DNA from: JAWXBR01 sp034440235
GTDB lineage: Bacteria > Bacteroidota > Ignavibacteria > Kapaibacteriales > Kapaibacteriaceae
Length of the DNA stretch: 64,000 bases
Assembly (NCBI GenBank): GCA_034440235.1
Contig: JAWXBR010000041.1
Span: forward strand, 62,001 to 126,000
Reading direction: 5' to 3'
Position numbers and translations under genes: made by a program. Shown in pieces: positions 32,916 through 41,565 of the stretch (the first letter of the stretch is position 1; every line of letters starts with the position of its first letter). The notes under the pieces were generated by a model. It did not search any database and was not told the origin of the DNA. It worked only from the letters and a program-made list of their open reading frames with translations.

Positions 32916-35684
32916 CTAGCGGACAATCATCACGGGAATTGCAATGACGTTATTGCTGCCAAGAAGCACACATCTGTAAGCGCCTTGCGGCAATGCCTCA
33001 ACGTTGAGTGTTTGTTCGTGCGTGCCACTGCCGGCAGCAGACAACACTAGTGCACCGTCAGTATTGAAGAGCATTATCTGAGAAGCGTTTGTTATGAACT
33101 CACCCTGCAATGTCAGTGATGAAGACGAGGGTTGCGGAGAGACAACAATTCGTTGCGCTTTTTCTTTGAAGTCTCCTATGCCATTTAGAATCTGGACCTC
33201 GACGATGGTGTCAGACTGATCGGCTAGTGGTGCGTCGTCATACGCTGTGATGCGAATTGCATAACCAGTGCCTACCGGCGTGTTAAGCGGCACCTTCCAC
33301 AAGTACCCTTGGTTCTGCAACTTCACCGAGTCCTTGATTAGAATTACGTTGTCCTTTGTGATGAGGTCTATACGGCCAAGTCCCACAGAAGTCGTCTTCC
33401 ACAGAATTGGAGCGTTTTTATCCAAATAAGTTATAAATTTATTTAATGGTAGGTCAAGGGTCAGGTAAGGGGCCGATAATTCAAACATGGCTACAGTCCA
33501 TTCCGATACCAAGGCGCCATAGAATGCTCGAGTTCTCCAGTAATAACGCTGACCCTGCACTTCAAAGATTGGAGTTGTTACAACCTTGTCAGATCTCGTT
33601 GTACCGTCGAATACTATTTGATCGCCCGCAAATGTGCTATCTCTTGATCCCTGGACTTGTAGGCTGTCAAATGCACCTCGTGGAGACACTTGCAATGTAT
33701 GCGGTATGCCAGCCAGCACCTTTACACCATTGATAGGACTAACGGCAATGGGCGACAAAATTTGTGTGGGTGTGGTTATAGCGTCGGCAATGAGTAATTC
33801 TCCAAAGTCGGTACCAGCTACAACGAGCGTTCTCTTATCGGGTGTGAACTGTGTTAGGAGCTTGGTGAACGTTCCGTTACCAATTGTCGGACGATGATAT
33901 ACTTCATATCCGGAAGTTTTAGAAAGACCTAAAACATTCAGATTAAAACGAACCTCGAGTCTGCTGTCCGTAATTCCTTCTTGAGTGAGCCAGATACGCA
34001 ATGGGTAGACATTCGGAGCAACACCCTCGAACCGTGGGTTGATCGGTGAATACGGAAATCGTTTTCCTTTTGTGGCATTGTAAAACGCCGATGTGAATGA
34101 GGTAAATGTCACAACTATTCCGACTGTGTCGGTTGCGGTGCTGTAGGTATAGGTGTTGCCCGGAAGTACCTCATCTTTAAAGACCGTGTCGGATGGCTGC
34201 CCCGGAGGCCATGCGTGTCGTTGCGCACGATACACGAACAACTCTTTAGGAAGAGTGGCTTCGAATACAACCACTCCGTTAGAATCTACTTCTGTAACAC
34301 CTGGGTGACCGTTTGCAGCTGCGCTGCCCCAAGCAATGACTCTGTGTCCGTTAGAGAGCGTTTGAACGCCCCCTTGAAGAGACGTGTAGATCTCGGGTGT
34401 ATGACGGTATGTCCAAACTAATTCGGCTGTCTTTGCATTCTCATCAATTCGATAATCGACAGCGCGTGAATACTGTGGAATTCTAAACGTGCCATTGTCA
34501 AATAAAGAGATGCCATTTTTCGTGCGGCGAATGTCATGCTGGTACGAAAAGACGGGGTCTGCTACACCGGCAACAGCACTTGTAAACGTGAACTGATTGC
34601 GCTTTCCACCCATGAGCCACTTTATGTTGCCCGAAGCACGATCTATTCGAATTACCGATGAACAATGACGAAGGCTGACGAGCAAATCGCCATCGTGGTC
34701 GACCCAGACGCCATTGTTGTGAACGTATCGAATGGTTGCCGCCTTCAAGTCCTCATACGAATCCGTTACTGGAATATGGTCGAGTGTCCGCCATTGAAAC
34801 ACAACATTCCTGTCCTGATCTAGCTCCTGAATGATACCCTGTACAACGATAGCAGCAGGGTTTCCACCTTCTACTATCGTACTCAAATCCATGATGACAT
34901 CCTCAAAAGCTTGTACCACGATATGCCCATTCGGCAACACCATGTGGTCGTGAAACGACGTCAGGTAGCCGTTGCCACTTTCGATACTGTCTGCCACTGC
35001 CCAAGAGGTATCCATTACATAAATCTTTGACGCAGTGCTAGCACCAGCAGATGGCTGAAAACGGCTAATGCTCATACGTCCGTTCGGAAGCACCTTAAAA
35101 TCGAACGGCCAGTAGCTCAACCGTTTGAATGACCGCGGCGCTCCAGTTGTGTCGAGCGCCATTGAAAACCGCCCGTACTTTTCAGGAGTAATTCTGCTGT
35201 TTGGTGCTATGTACAAATCGAGCGGAGTAGCTCCTGAATTTGTCGTCACAGTTATAGGCGGAAAGTCTGAGGGTAAGGGGTCTACTTGTACTCCTCCATC
35301 ACCTTTAACGATTTCGGTGTTGTGTGGAACACGTACTGTTGTGAATTGAAAAGTTGTATCAGGAAGCCCCCTGCCAGCTTGAACTGTTACCGTAATTGTC
35401 TCAAGTTCCTTCAACCTCGTAATTGGGATGATGTTCAGTGTCCTTTCGTCCGAGGCTCGCCTGACGTTTACATAGATCGGCCTTCGGCCTTCGCCTGTAA
35501 CGCGAATGTTCTTATGCAGTGTTTCGGGCATACCCGAGATAACATGCGATGAACGGAGCACGATAATCATTGTTGGTGGTGCCGATGAAGAGCCGGGTAA
35601 TGGCGAAAGGAATTCTAACCGCTGAGCTGTAAGAGTACAGGCTACAATTGTTAATGCGAGTATAGACAGAATTGGTTTTCTCAT
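32916..35684 (-). CDS. Second secreted arylsulfotransferase-like protein with T9SS sorting domain
   Basis: The 922-residue protein has a signal peptide (MRKPILSILALTIVACTLTAQ). An N-terminal Ig-like segment precedes the same ASST-type propeller as the 17853 gene: DHIPVTDSYEDL, RYVHNNGVWVDHDGDLLVSLR, IKWLMGG, SYQHDIRRTKNGISLFDNG, WTYRHTPEIYTS. Fibronectin-like repeats and a T9SS type A domain (GIGDFKEKAQRIVVSPQPSSSSLTLQGEF...) follow. Motif order and wording show it is a paralogue of 17853-21041 despite low overall identity. It converges on mnmG with a 37-nt gap. A catalytic role is inferred from family only. Confidence 0.85.
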   Translation of the reverse strand: MRKPILSILALTIVACTLTAQRLEFLSPLPGSSSAPPTMIIVLRSSHVISGMPETLHKNIRVTGEGRRPIYVNVRRASDERTLNIIPITRLKELETITVTVQAGRGLPDTTFQFTTVRVPHNTEIVKGDGGVQVDPLPSDFPPITVTTNSGATPLDLYIAPNSRITPEKYGRFSMALDTTGAPRSFKRLSYWPFDFKVLPNGRMSISRFQPSAGASTASKIYVMDTSWAVADSIESGNGYLTSFHDHMVLPNGHIVVQAFEDVIMDLSTIVEGGNPAAIVVQGIIQELDQDRNVVFQWRTLDHIPVTDSYEDLKAATIRYVHNNGVWVDHDGDLLVSLRHCSSVIRIDRASGNIKWLMGGKRNQFTFTSAVAGVADPVFSYQHDIRRTKNGISLFDNGTFRIPQYSRAVDYRIDENAKTAELVWTYRHTPEIYTSLQGGVQTLSNGHRVIAWGSAAANGHPGVTEVDSNGVVVFEATLPKELFVYRAQRHAWPPGQPSDTVFKDEVLPGNTYTYSTATDTVGIVVTFTSFTSAFYNATKGKRFPYSPINPRFEGVAPNVYPLRIWLTQEGITDSRLEVRFNLNVLGLSKTSGYEVYHRPTIGNGTFTKLLTQFTPDKRTLVVAGTDFGELLIADAITTPTQILSPIAVSPINGVKVLAGIPHTLQVSPRGAFDSLQVQGSRDSTFAGDQIVFDGTTRSDKVVTTPIFEVQGQRYYWRTRAFYGALVSEWTVAMFELSAPYLTLDLPLNKFITYLDKNAPILWKTTSVGLGRIDLITKDNVILIKDSVKLQNQGYLWKVPLNTPVGTGYAIRITAYDDAPLADQSDTIVEVQILNGIGDFKEKAQRIVVSPQPSSSSLTLQGEFITNASQIMLFNTDGALVLSAAGSGTHEQTLNVEALPQGAYRCVLLGSNNVIAIPVMIVR

Positions 35685-35826
35685 TTACGTACTCTTTATA
35701 TGGCGGTGTACTTGTAGACTACAGAACTCAAATTTCAGCATCGTAGTTACTCTAAAAATAGTGTTTAGACGCTTAGCCCATGTCAGGTGCTATTTTGCAA
35801 CCTTCTTCTGATTAACCATTGCAACC

Positions 35827-37089
35827 ATGCTTGACCTAAAATTCATTCGTGAAAACGTCGATGTCGTCCGTGAGAATTGTCTCAGGAAAAATGATTCGAG
35901 CGACCTAGATCTGTTGATGACCCTCGACGCGACGCGGCGGACCCTTATCCAGGGGGTCGAAGACTTAAAAGCTCGTCGTAACGCTGTCTCACAAGAGATC
36001 TCCCTGAAAAAGAGGTCGGGTGACGACGCCACCTCACAGATCACTGAAATGCGCGAGGTTGGCGACGTAATAAAGAACCTTGACGAAGATTTAAGAACAG
36101 TTGAAGAGCAGATAGATGACATCATGATGCGCATTCCAAACATGGCTCATGCTTCTGTTCCTGTAGGAAAATCTGCTGAAGAAAATGTGGAGGTACGACG
36201 TGAAGGAATTTGTATCGAGCGCGAATGGCGCAAAGACCACCTTGAGCTTGGACGCGATCTTGGCATCCTCGACTTCGAACGTGGTGCGAAGGTTACGGGA
36301 ACCGGGTTTGGTTTCTATGTTGGCAAAGGGGCTCGGCTGGAGCGTGCTCTCATTAACTACTTCCTCGATACAAATACGAACGACCGTGGGTACACCGAGA
36401 TACTTCCGCCGTTCATGGTAAACTCTACCTCGCTGCGTGGTACGGGACAGCTGCCGAAAAATCATGATGATATGTACTACATGGAAAGAGACGAGTTGTA
36501 CATGATTCCGACTGCTGAGGTGCCTATTACAAATTTTCACCGCGATGAAATGCTCGATGCAGCAGCTTTGCCAATTAAGTATGCTGGCTACTCAGCTTGT
36601 TTTAGACGCGAATCGGGCAGTTACGGCAAGGATACCAGAGGATTTCTTCGCGTTCATGAATTTAACAAAGTTGAATTAGTAAAGTTTGTCAGAGCAGAGA
36701 CATCGTACGACGAACTCGAGCTGTTGGTGAACGATGTAGAATCGCATTTGCGTGCTCTTGGATTCACCTATCGGGTGCTACTTCTTAGCACGGGTGACAT
36801 GACGTTTGGCGGGTCGAAGACATACGACCTCGAGGTTTGGTCGCCCTGTGAACAGAAATGGTTAGAGGTTAGCTCCTGTACAAACTTTGAATCGTTCCAG
36901 GCTCGACGTGCAAATATTCGGTTCAAAGACACCCCATCTTCAAAACCAGAATTCGTGCACACCCTAAACGGTAGTGGCTTGGCAACCAGTAGAATTATGG
37001 TTGCGCTGCTCGAGCAGTACCAGCGCCCTGATGGTCACATCGACGTTCCTGCGTGCCTGCGGCCGTACTGTGGCTTCGATGTGATTTGA
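35827..37089 (+). CDS. serS: Seryl-tRNA synthetase
   Basis: This class II synthetase has 420 residues, the usual length. An N-terminal antiparallel coiled coil (about residues 25-100) binds tRNA. The core has motif 2 (FRRESGSYGKDTRGFLRVHEF) and motif 3 (NGSGLATSRIMVALLEQYQ), with TAEVPITN for serine binding. The last codons (CGFDVI plus stop) are written in a 21-bp stretch repeated exactly 46 nt downstream. A 481-nt gap separates it from the convergent dps gene. Confidence 0.96.
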   Translation: MLDLKFIRENVDVVRENCLRKNDSSDLDLLMTLDATRRTLIQGVEDLKARRNAVSQEISLKKRSGDDATSQITEMREVGDVIKNLDEDLRTVEEQIDDIMMRIPNMAHASVPVGKSAEENVEVRREGICIEREWRKDHLELGRDLGILDFERGAKVTGTGFGFYVGKGARLERALINYFLDTNTNDRGYTEILPPFMVNSTSLRGTGQLPKNHDDMYYMERDELYMIPTAEVPITNFHRDEMLDAAALPIKYAGYSACFRRESGSYGKDTRGFLRVHEFNKVELVKFVRAETSYDELELLVNDVESHLRALGFTYRVLLLSTGDMTFGGSKTYDLEVWSPCEQKWLEVSSCTNFESFQARRANIRFKDTPSSKPEFVHTLNGSGLATSRIMVALLEQYQRPDGHIDVPACLRPYCGFDVI

Positions 37090-37134
37090 CGTGGGCTGTG
37101 GTTTTGATCTGTGCTGTGGCTTCGATGTGATTTG
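37068..37134 (+). repeat. Duplicated serS 3' end
   Basis: The 21 bases starting CTGTGGCTTCGATGTG at 37068-37088 (end of serS with its stop region) recur exactly at 37114-37134. A decayed third copy (CTGTGGTTTTGATCTG) lies between at 37096-37111. Only the first copy is coding. It looks like replication slippage at the gene end. Confidence 0.88.
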
Positions 37135-37455
37135 TGTTGGACTGATGTTGAACATGGTCCAAACTGCAACACACAGACCGCCAACTGCAAATCGTCCGTT
37201 CCTCCACGCTCTATCATCATCTTATTTCTTCTCTTTAGAGGGTTAAGAGAAGAGTAGTTATAGTAATACTGTGGAAACTGTGGATTAATAGTTCCGGATT
37301 GACCTAACTACTTTAATGTGTTGGGTTTACGGACTACCAAAGCGACTAAAAAGTTGTGGGTAACACACAAAGTTGCGGTCGGCGAGGCGGATAACAAATC
37401 AAAGGTTCTTCTTGCCCACGTCGTTGTCTGTATAAGAACGAACACTTTACAAATA
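37135..37455. other. Long spacer between convergent genes with DnaA-box-like words (candidate oriC)
   Basis: Convergent genes need no promoter between them, yet serS and dps are 481 nt apart. The spacer has four words near the DnaA box TGTGGATAA, all on the plus strand: TGTGGAAAC (37270), TGTGGATTA (37279), TGTGGGTAA (37355) and GGCGGATAA (37386). An AT-rich stretch follows at about 37420-37460. There is also a small hairpin (TCTTCTCTT 37227-37235 with AAGAGAAGA 37245-37253). With parS sites 6 kb away an origin is conceivable, but no box is perfect and dnaA is not in the window. Confidence 0.3.
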
Positions 37456-37519
37456 TTTTACACTGCGATAATGTGCACCCGTGGAAATCTTCGGGAGAAC
37501 GTTTTATCGCAGTGAAAAA
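37456..37519. repeat. 16-bp-arm inverted repeat downstream of dps
   Basis: The arms TTTTACACTGCGATAA (37456-37471) and TTATCGCAGTGAAAAA (37504-37519) pair at 15 of 16 positions around a 32-nt loop. The loop itself holds CCCG/CGGG. It starts 52 nt past the dps stop. It could be a dps transcript terminator, an RNA or a protein-binding site; the lack of a long T run argues against a plain terminator. Confidence 0.75.
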
Positions 37520-37570
37520 ATGAGATATGTAGAGACCTGAGGCTATGTGTTGCCTTTGTGGGGCGAACGT

Positions 37571-38047
37571 TTAGGCGCTTAAGTACGAGGTGTACATCCA
37601 GACAAGTTTTTCTTGTGCCTGAATGTAGTTGCCTAGCATACTATTCGTGCCTTCGTCTTTAGCATCGTTGCAAAGCTCAAGCAGTTCTCGTTGCAATTGG
37701 AGTATTACTCCGAAAGAGGTAACGATGCTCTGAATGGCACGACGTCCGTCACGGACATTCTCAACAGGTTTTACTGTTGAATCTTTCGTGAAGGCTGCAA
37801 ACGAATGAAAGGGAGTACTCCCGAGGGTGAGAATACGCTCTGCAACCTCGTCGATCTTTAACTGCAGATCGGTGTACAATTCCTCGAACTTGATGTGTAG
37901 TTCAAAGAATTTTTCTCCACGAATATTCCAGTGGAAACCACGGACATTTTGATAGAAAACCGCATAGTTTGCTAACAAAACGTTGAGTTCGTCAGCCAAA
38001 TGCTGTGTTTTCTTTGGATCTAGACCGATGGCACTAAGTTTTGCCAT
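37571..38047 (-). CDS. dps: Dps/ferritin-like DNA-protection protein
   Basis: The 158-residue protein has the Dps ferroxidase signature: NYAVFYQNVRGFHWNIRG (first helix, His) and FEELYTDLQLKIDEVAERILTLG (Asp/Glu ligands). C-terminal helices end in MYTSYLSA. Dps forms dodecamers that store iron and shield DNA from peroxide. AGGTGAGG about 5 nt before the ATG is a strong ribosome site, fitting high expression. It follows the M42 peptidase gene by 36 nt and may also have its own promoter. Confidence 0.92.
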   Translation of the reverse strand: MAKLSAIGLDPKKTQHLADELNVLLANYAVFYQNVRGFHWNIRGEKFFELHIKFEELYTDLQLKIDEVAERILTLGSTPFHSFAAFTKDSTVKPVENVRDGRRAIQSIVTSFGVILQLQRELLELCNDAKDEGTNSMLGNYIQAQEKLVWMYTSYLSA

Positions 38048-38083
38048 ACTGCCTCACCTTTCTGTTTTAGGAATTTTGCTGCC

Positions 38084-39103
38084 CTACGACGTAGCGAACC
38101 TGTGTTTGATGTAAGCCAAACAAAGTTCAGTCGTGGCATTGATTCCGTCGATGTGTGTTCGTTCCATTCCGTGTGATGCATGAACACCAGGTCCGATAAG
38201 CGCCACCCTGGCATCAACACCCGCTCTCCAAGCTGCCGTTCCGTCAGAACTGTAGAATGGATATACATCTACAGCATGTGGAATTCTGTTTTGTTCTGCA
38301 ATTTCGGTCAACTTCGTGCGAAAACCATAATCATACGGTCCACCAGAGTCTTTTGCGCAAATAGAACAGAGCGTTTCGTTACCCTGAAGTGAATCACCAA
38401 CGACGCCCATATCAATTACGAGCAACTCTTCCATGGTCGGTGCATAGCCACCCGCTCCTCCATGCCCAACCTCTTCGTAAACGCTGAAATACAGCTCTAC
38501 AGGAACAGTTAAGCCGTTATTTTTCAAACTCTTAGCTACGTCAAACAGGACAGCACACCCAGCTTTATTGTCGAGGAAGTGACTCTTTATGTAGCCGTTC
38601 GGGAGTACGGTGCAGCGCGTATCGAAGGCGACGATATCGCCCACGCTAATGTTCAGGGCTCGTACATCGTCGGCGTTTGACACCTTTTCATCGAGGCGAA
38701 CATGCATAGTGTCTGTTGTCCGCTCTTTTGTCGCTGCCTTATTATTAGCATGTGCAGAAGGATTGTCCAGCAGCACGGTGCCCTGCACGACAGATCCGCC
38801 TCTAGTATGAACTCGAACGTAGGCGCTTTCGAAGGTTGGCAACAGCGGACCACCAATTAAGGAGAACCTGAGGGTTCCGTCGCCTTGAATTGAGCTAACA
38901 ACAGCGCCGAGCGTGTCGGTGTGTGCAGCTAAGGTAAGACGTGGCTCTGCGCCGAGACTGCACGTAACAGCCCCCTTCCCAGTCCTTTTAGGGTCGAGGC
39001 CCAACTCTCGCAGCGAGTCGACAAGAAAAACTGACGCCCGTTCGGTGAAGCCGGAGGGTGAGTCTATTGCAAGGAGTTGGCTTAGCCAGTTCAAGGTGTC
39101 CAT
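38084..39103 (-). CDS. M42-family metallo-aminopeptidase
   Basis: ATG 39103 is preferred over a GTG six bases upstream. The 339-residue protein has the two-metal site of the M42/M20-like clan: AAHTDTLGAV (His, Asp), FLDNKAGCAVL (bridging Asp), VYEEVGHGG (catalytic and metal Glu), VIDMG and GPGVHASHGMERTH (His). TET-type M42 enzymes are large cytoplasmic complexes that trim peptides. Its name as FrvX or glutamyl aminopeptidase cannot be settled by sequence reading. It is divergent from the M16 peptidase gene with a 33-nt gap. Confidence 0.88.
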   Translation of the reverse strand: MDTLNWLSQLLAIDSPSGFTERASVFLVDSLRELGLDPKRTGKGAVTCSLGAEPRLTLAAHTDTLGAVVSSIQGDGTLRFSLIGGPLLPTFESAYVRVHTRGGSVVQGTVLLDNPSAHANNKAATKERTTDTMHVRLDEKVSNADDVRALNISVGDIVAFDTRCTVLPNGYIKSHFLDNKAGCAVLFDVAKSLKNNGLTVPVELYFSVYEEVGHGGAGGYAPTMEELLVIDMGVVGDSLQGNETLCSICAKDSGGPYDYGFRTKLTEIAEQNRIPHAVDVYPFYSSDGTAAWRAGVDARVALIGPGVHASHGMERTHIDGINATTELCLAYIKHRFATS

Positions 39104-39136
39104 GTTCACGCAAACATAATCGTATGTTCGCTATCT

Positions 39137-40390
39137 ATGCCAGCAATCAAAATTCACCAGAGTGTTCTTTCTAATGGACTTCGAGTGGTCGTATGTCCAG
39201 ACCACGGGGCCCCCGTTGTTAACGTCACCGTCATGTATCGAGTCGGCTCCCACGACGAGGTAAGGGGCAAAACGGGGCTAGCGCACCTATTCGAACACCT
39301 TATGTTCGATAACACCTCGAATGCTTTGGTAAAGCAATACGACACGTATTGCGCAAAAGCCGGGGGCACAAACAACGCTTACACGACCTTCGATTACACA
39401 ACCTATTACATCAACCTACCTGCGCATCAGGTTGAGTTGGGTTATTGGTTAGAATCGGAACGGATGCGCGCTTTCATGATAACAGACCATGCTCTTTCTA
39501 CACAACGCAGTGTGGTGGTAGAAGAAATAAAACAGAACGTCGAAAACCAACCCTACGGTAAATGGCGTCACGCCATGGAGGAACAGGCCTTCGACCCACA
39601 GTCGGCGTACTCGTGGGAAGTATATGGTTCTGCCGATGATGTAGAAGGTGTTACGATGGCTGATGCGAAAGGCTTTTTTGACCGGTTTTACCAGCCAGCA
39701 AACGCAGTACTATGTGTTGCGGGAGACGTCACGCCTGAACATGCCACCGAACTAGCGGAACGTCATTTCGGTGGCATAAACGCCCCGACTTCTATTACAG
39801 AACGCAACGTCTTCGACGCAGCGTGGCGAAGAATGGGAACCCACGGAATAGTGCCCGACGCAGTTCCCATGCCTGCAGTCTTTCTTGCTTTCCACGTTCC
39901 AGGATTGCTCGATGACGCATCGTATGCTGCAGAAATAGCTGCTACGATATTAGGAAGTGGTCGGAGTTCCCCCCTGTACCGATCACTTGTACAAGAGCAA
40001 CAAATTGCTTCGAGCGTGGGGGCATTTGTAGATAAACGACTGCACGATTCGTTGTTAACCTTTTATGCCTATGCGTCGCGCGAAGACGTCACAGCAGACC
40101 AGCTCGTTAGCGCAATAACCTCTAGCATAGCTTCTACGACATGTACCGAGGCAGACCGAACGAAAGCTGTAAACAAACTGCGTACTAGTCTCGCCGCAGA
40201 ACTACAAAGGGTCTCGGGCGTTGCCGATAGTGTTGCATATCATACACTTTTTTATGATGAACCCGATACAGTAAATGAGGTCCTCGACAAGTACAGCACA
40301 CAGTCGCTCACACTCGTTCAGGAAATCGCCTCGGGATGTGCCGATGCTAGCCTGGGTGTGCGCGTCGACATCGTACCTGCGGTAGCCTAG
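39137..40390 (+). CDS. M16-family zinc metallopeptidase
   Basis: The 417-residue protein has the inverted zinc motif HLFEHLMFDNT (HxxEH, about residues 50-54) and a downstream Glu in VVVEEIKQNVENQPYGK. The second half is of the inactive M16 C-domain type. No signal peptide is visible. The C-terminus (LGVRVDIVPAVA) is partly encoded by the first unit of a 33-bp repeat, and the stop TAG lies in the second unit within a CTAG shared with the convergent aminotransferase stop. A G-rich dyad lies at 39259-39279. Confidence 0.9.
   Translation: MPAIKIHQSVLSNGLRVVVCPDHGAPVVNVTVMYRVGSHDEVRGKTGLAHLFEHLMFDNTSNALVKQYDTYCAKAGGTNNAYTTFDYTTYYINLPAHQVELGYWLESERMRAFMITDHALSTQRSVVVEEIKQNVENQPYGKWRHAMEEQAFDPQSAYSWEVYGSADDVEGVTMADAKGFFDRFYQPANAVLCVAGDVTPEHATELAERHFGGINAPTSITERNVFDAAWRRMGTHGIVPDAVPMPAVFLAFHVPGLLDDASYAAEIAATILGSGRSSPLYRSLVQEQQIASSVGAFVDKRLHDSLLTFYAYASREDVTADQLVSAITSSIASTTCTEADRTKAVNKLRTSLAAELQRVSGVADSVAYHTLFYDEPDTVNEVLDKYSTQSLTLVQEIASGCADASLGVRVDIVPAVA
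39259..39279 (+). repeat. Dispersed G-rich dyad repeat, copy in the M16 gene
   Basis: GGTAAGGGGCAAAACGGGGC followed by T: the first half matches the dut/mnmG copies exactly and the second half-site is ACGGGGCT. It encodes VRGKTGLA just before the zinc motif, where some M16 enzymes do have KTGLAH. Confidence 0.6.
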
Positions 40391-40415
40391 GTGTGTGCGT
40401 CGACATCGTACCTGC
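40348..40415. repeat. 33-bp tandem repeat across two convergent stop codons
   Basis: The units at 40348-40380 and 40383-40415 differ at two positions. The first encodes the end of the M16 peptidase. In the second, one difference (CTGGG to CTAGG) creates CTAG at 40387-40390, which gives TAG stops on both strands. The antisense of the second unit encodes the last residues of the aminotransferase (RYDVDAHT). Confidence 0.9.
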
Positions 40416-41559
40416 ATAGTTGCTCTGCAGCTCGCTTTAATGTCTCGTCGGTCTTAGCAAAACAGAATCGCAACACCGTGTCGCTCATGTCATTAGACGT
40501 CGAATAAAATGGTGAGAGCGGAGTACTTGCAACCTTTGCATCGATGGTTAGACGTCGCGCGAAAGACAGGTCTGCTTCTCTCGTAATGTTTTCGTATCCC
40601 AGCAACTGAAAGTAGCTGCCACTACAGGGACGAATGGTCCATGCGCTGCCTTCAACCATCGAAGCGAACAGATCGCGTTTAGCTTGAAAAAACGTGCGCA
40701 GACTTAGGTACGACGATGCATTGCTGAGCATGGCTGCAAGTGCAAACTGCGTTGGAGTGTGTACGCTGAATGACAGAAACTGATGGACCTTTCGAAATTC
40801 GGTTGTCAGCTGAGCCGAGGCTACACAAGCACCGACCTTCCATCCTGTCACGTGATAGGTTTTGCCAAAAGACGTCACAACAAACGTCCGTTCGGCAAGC
40901 CCCCTGTGAGCGAGTAGCGAACAGTAACCCCTTCCATCGAACGTCACAAGCTCGTACACTTCGTCGCTAAGTACTACAATGCGTGTGTTTTCGCACAAGG
41001 CTGCAAGGGTGTCTATATCATCGGCAGCCCACATCGTTCCTGTTGGATTGTGCGGCGTGTTCACGATGATCATTACCGTGCGATCATTGATCAGTGAGCG
41101 TACGTTATCCCAGTCGGGAGTGTAGTAGGGTGCGCGAAGACGCGAGGGGCGAACGACGCCCCCATTCACCAGGATTGCTGGCGCATAACTATCGTAGGCA
41201 GGTTCGAAGATGATTACTTCGTCGCCGGTGCGAACAGTTGCCGCAATTGCAGTAAACAATGCAGACGTACCGCCAGGAGTAATTGTAATCTGAGTTTCGG
41301 GGTCGACAGAAACGTCGTGAACGATGTTATACTTTTCTGCTATCGCCGCACAGAGGCTTGGTAAGCCACGCATTGGTGCGTACTGATTATGGCCACCGCG
41401 TGCTGCGGTGGCCAAGTGTTCTATCAGCTCTAATGGTGCGGGATAGTCTGGGAATCCCTGAGCGAGATTGATTGCGCCGTGTTCGTTGGCAAGATTTGTC
41501 ATCACCGTGAATATGGTGGTGCCAACGTCAGGCAGCTTCGATACAATCTTCCTCAACAT
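40387..41559 (-). CDS. PLP-dependent aminotransferase, class I (methionine/kynurenine aminotransferase-like)
   Basis: The 390-residue protein has INLAQGFPDYPAP, NQYAPMRGLPSL, ITPGGTSALF, NTPHNPTGTMW and TSFGKTYHVTGWKVG with the PLP lysine. These features fit the YbdL/KYAT aminotransferase subgroup, which prefers methionine, glutamine or aromatic amino acids. The final nine or so residues come from antisense of a duplicated M16 gene end, so the C-terminus has been rewritten. The start is 6 nt after the stop of the NYN gene, implying one transcript. Confidence 0.88.
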   Translation of the reverse strand: MLRKIVSKLPDVGTTIFTVMTNLANEHGAINLAQGFPDYPAPLELIEHLATAARGGHNQYAPMRGLPSLCAAIAEKYNIVHDVSVDPETQITITPGGTSALFTAIAATVRTGDEVIIFEPAYDSYAPAILVNGGVVRPSRLRAPYYTPDWDNVRSLINDRTVMIIVNTPHNPTGTMWAADDIDTLAALCENTRIVVLSDEVYELVTFDGRGYCSLLAHRGLAERTFVVTSFGKTYHVTGWKVGACVASAQLTTEFRKVHQFLSFSVHTPTQFALAAMLSNASSYLSLRTFFQAKRDLFASMVEGSAWTIRPCSGSYFQLLGYENITREADLSFARRLTIDAKVASTPLSPFYSTSNDMSDTVLRFCFAKTDETLKRAAEQLCRYDVDAHT

Positions 41560-41565
41560 TACTAT

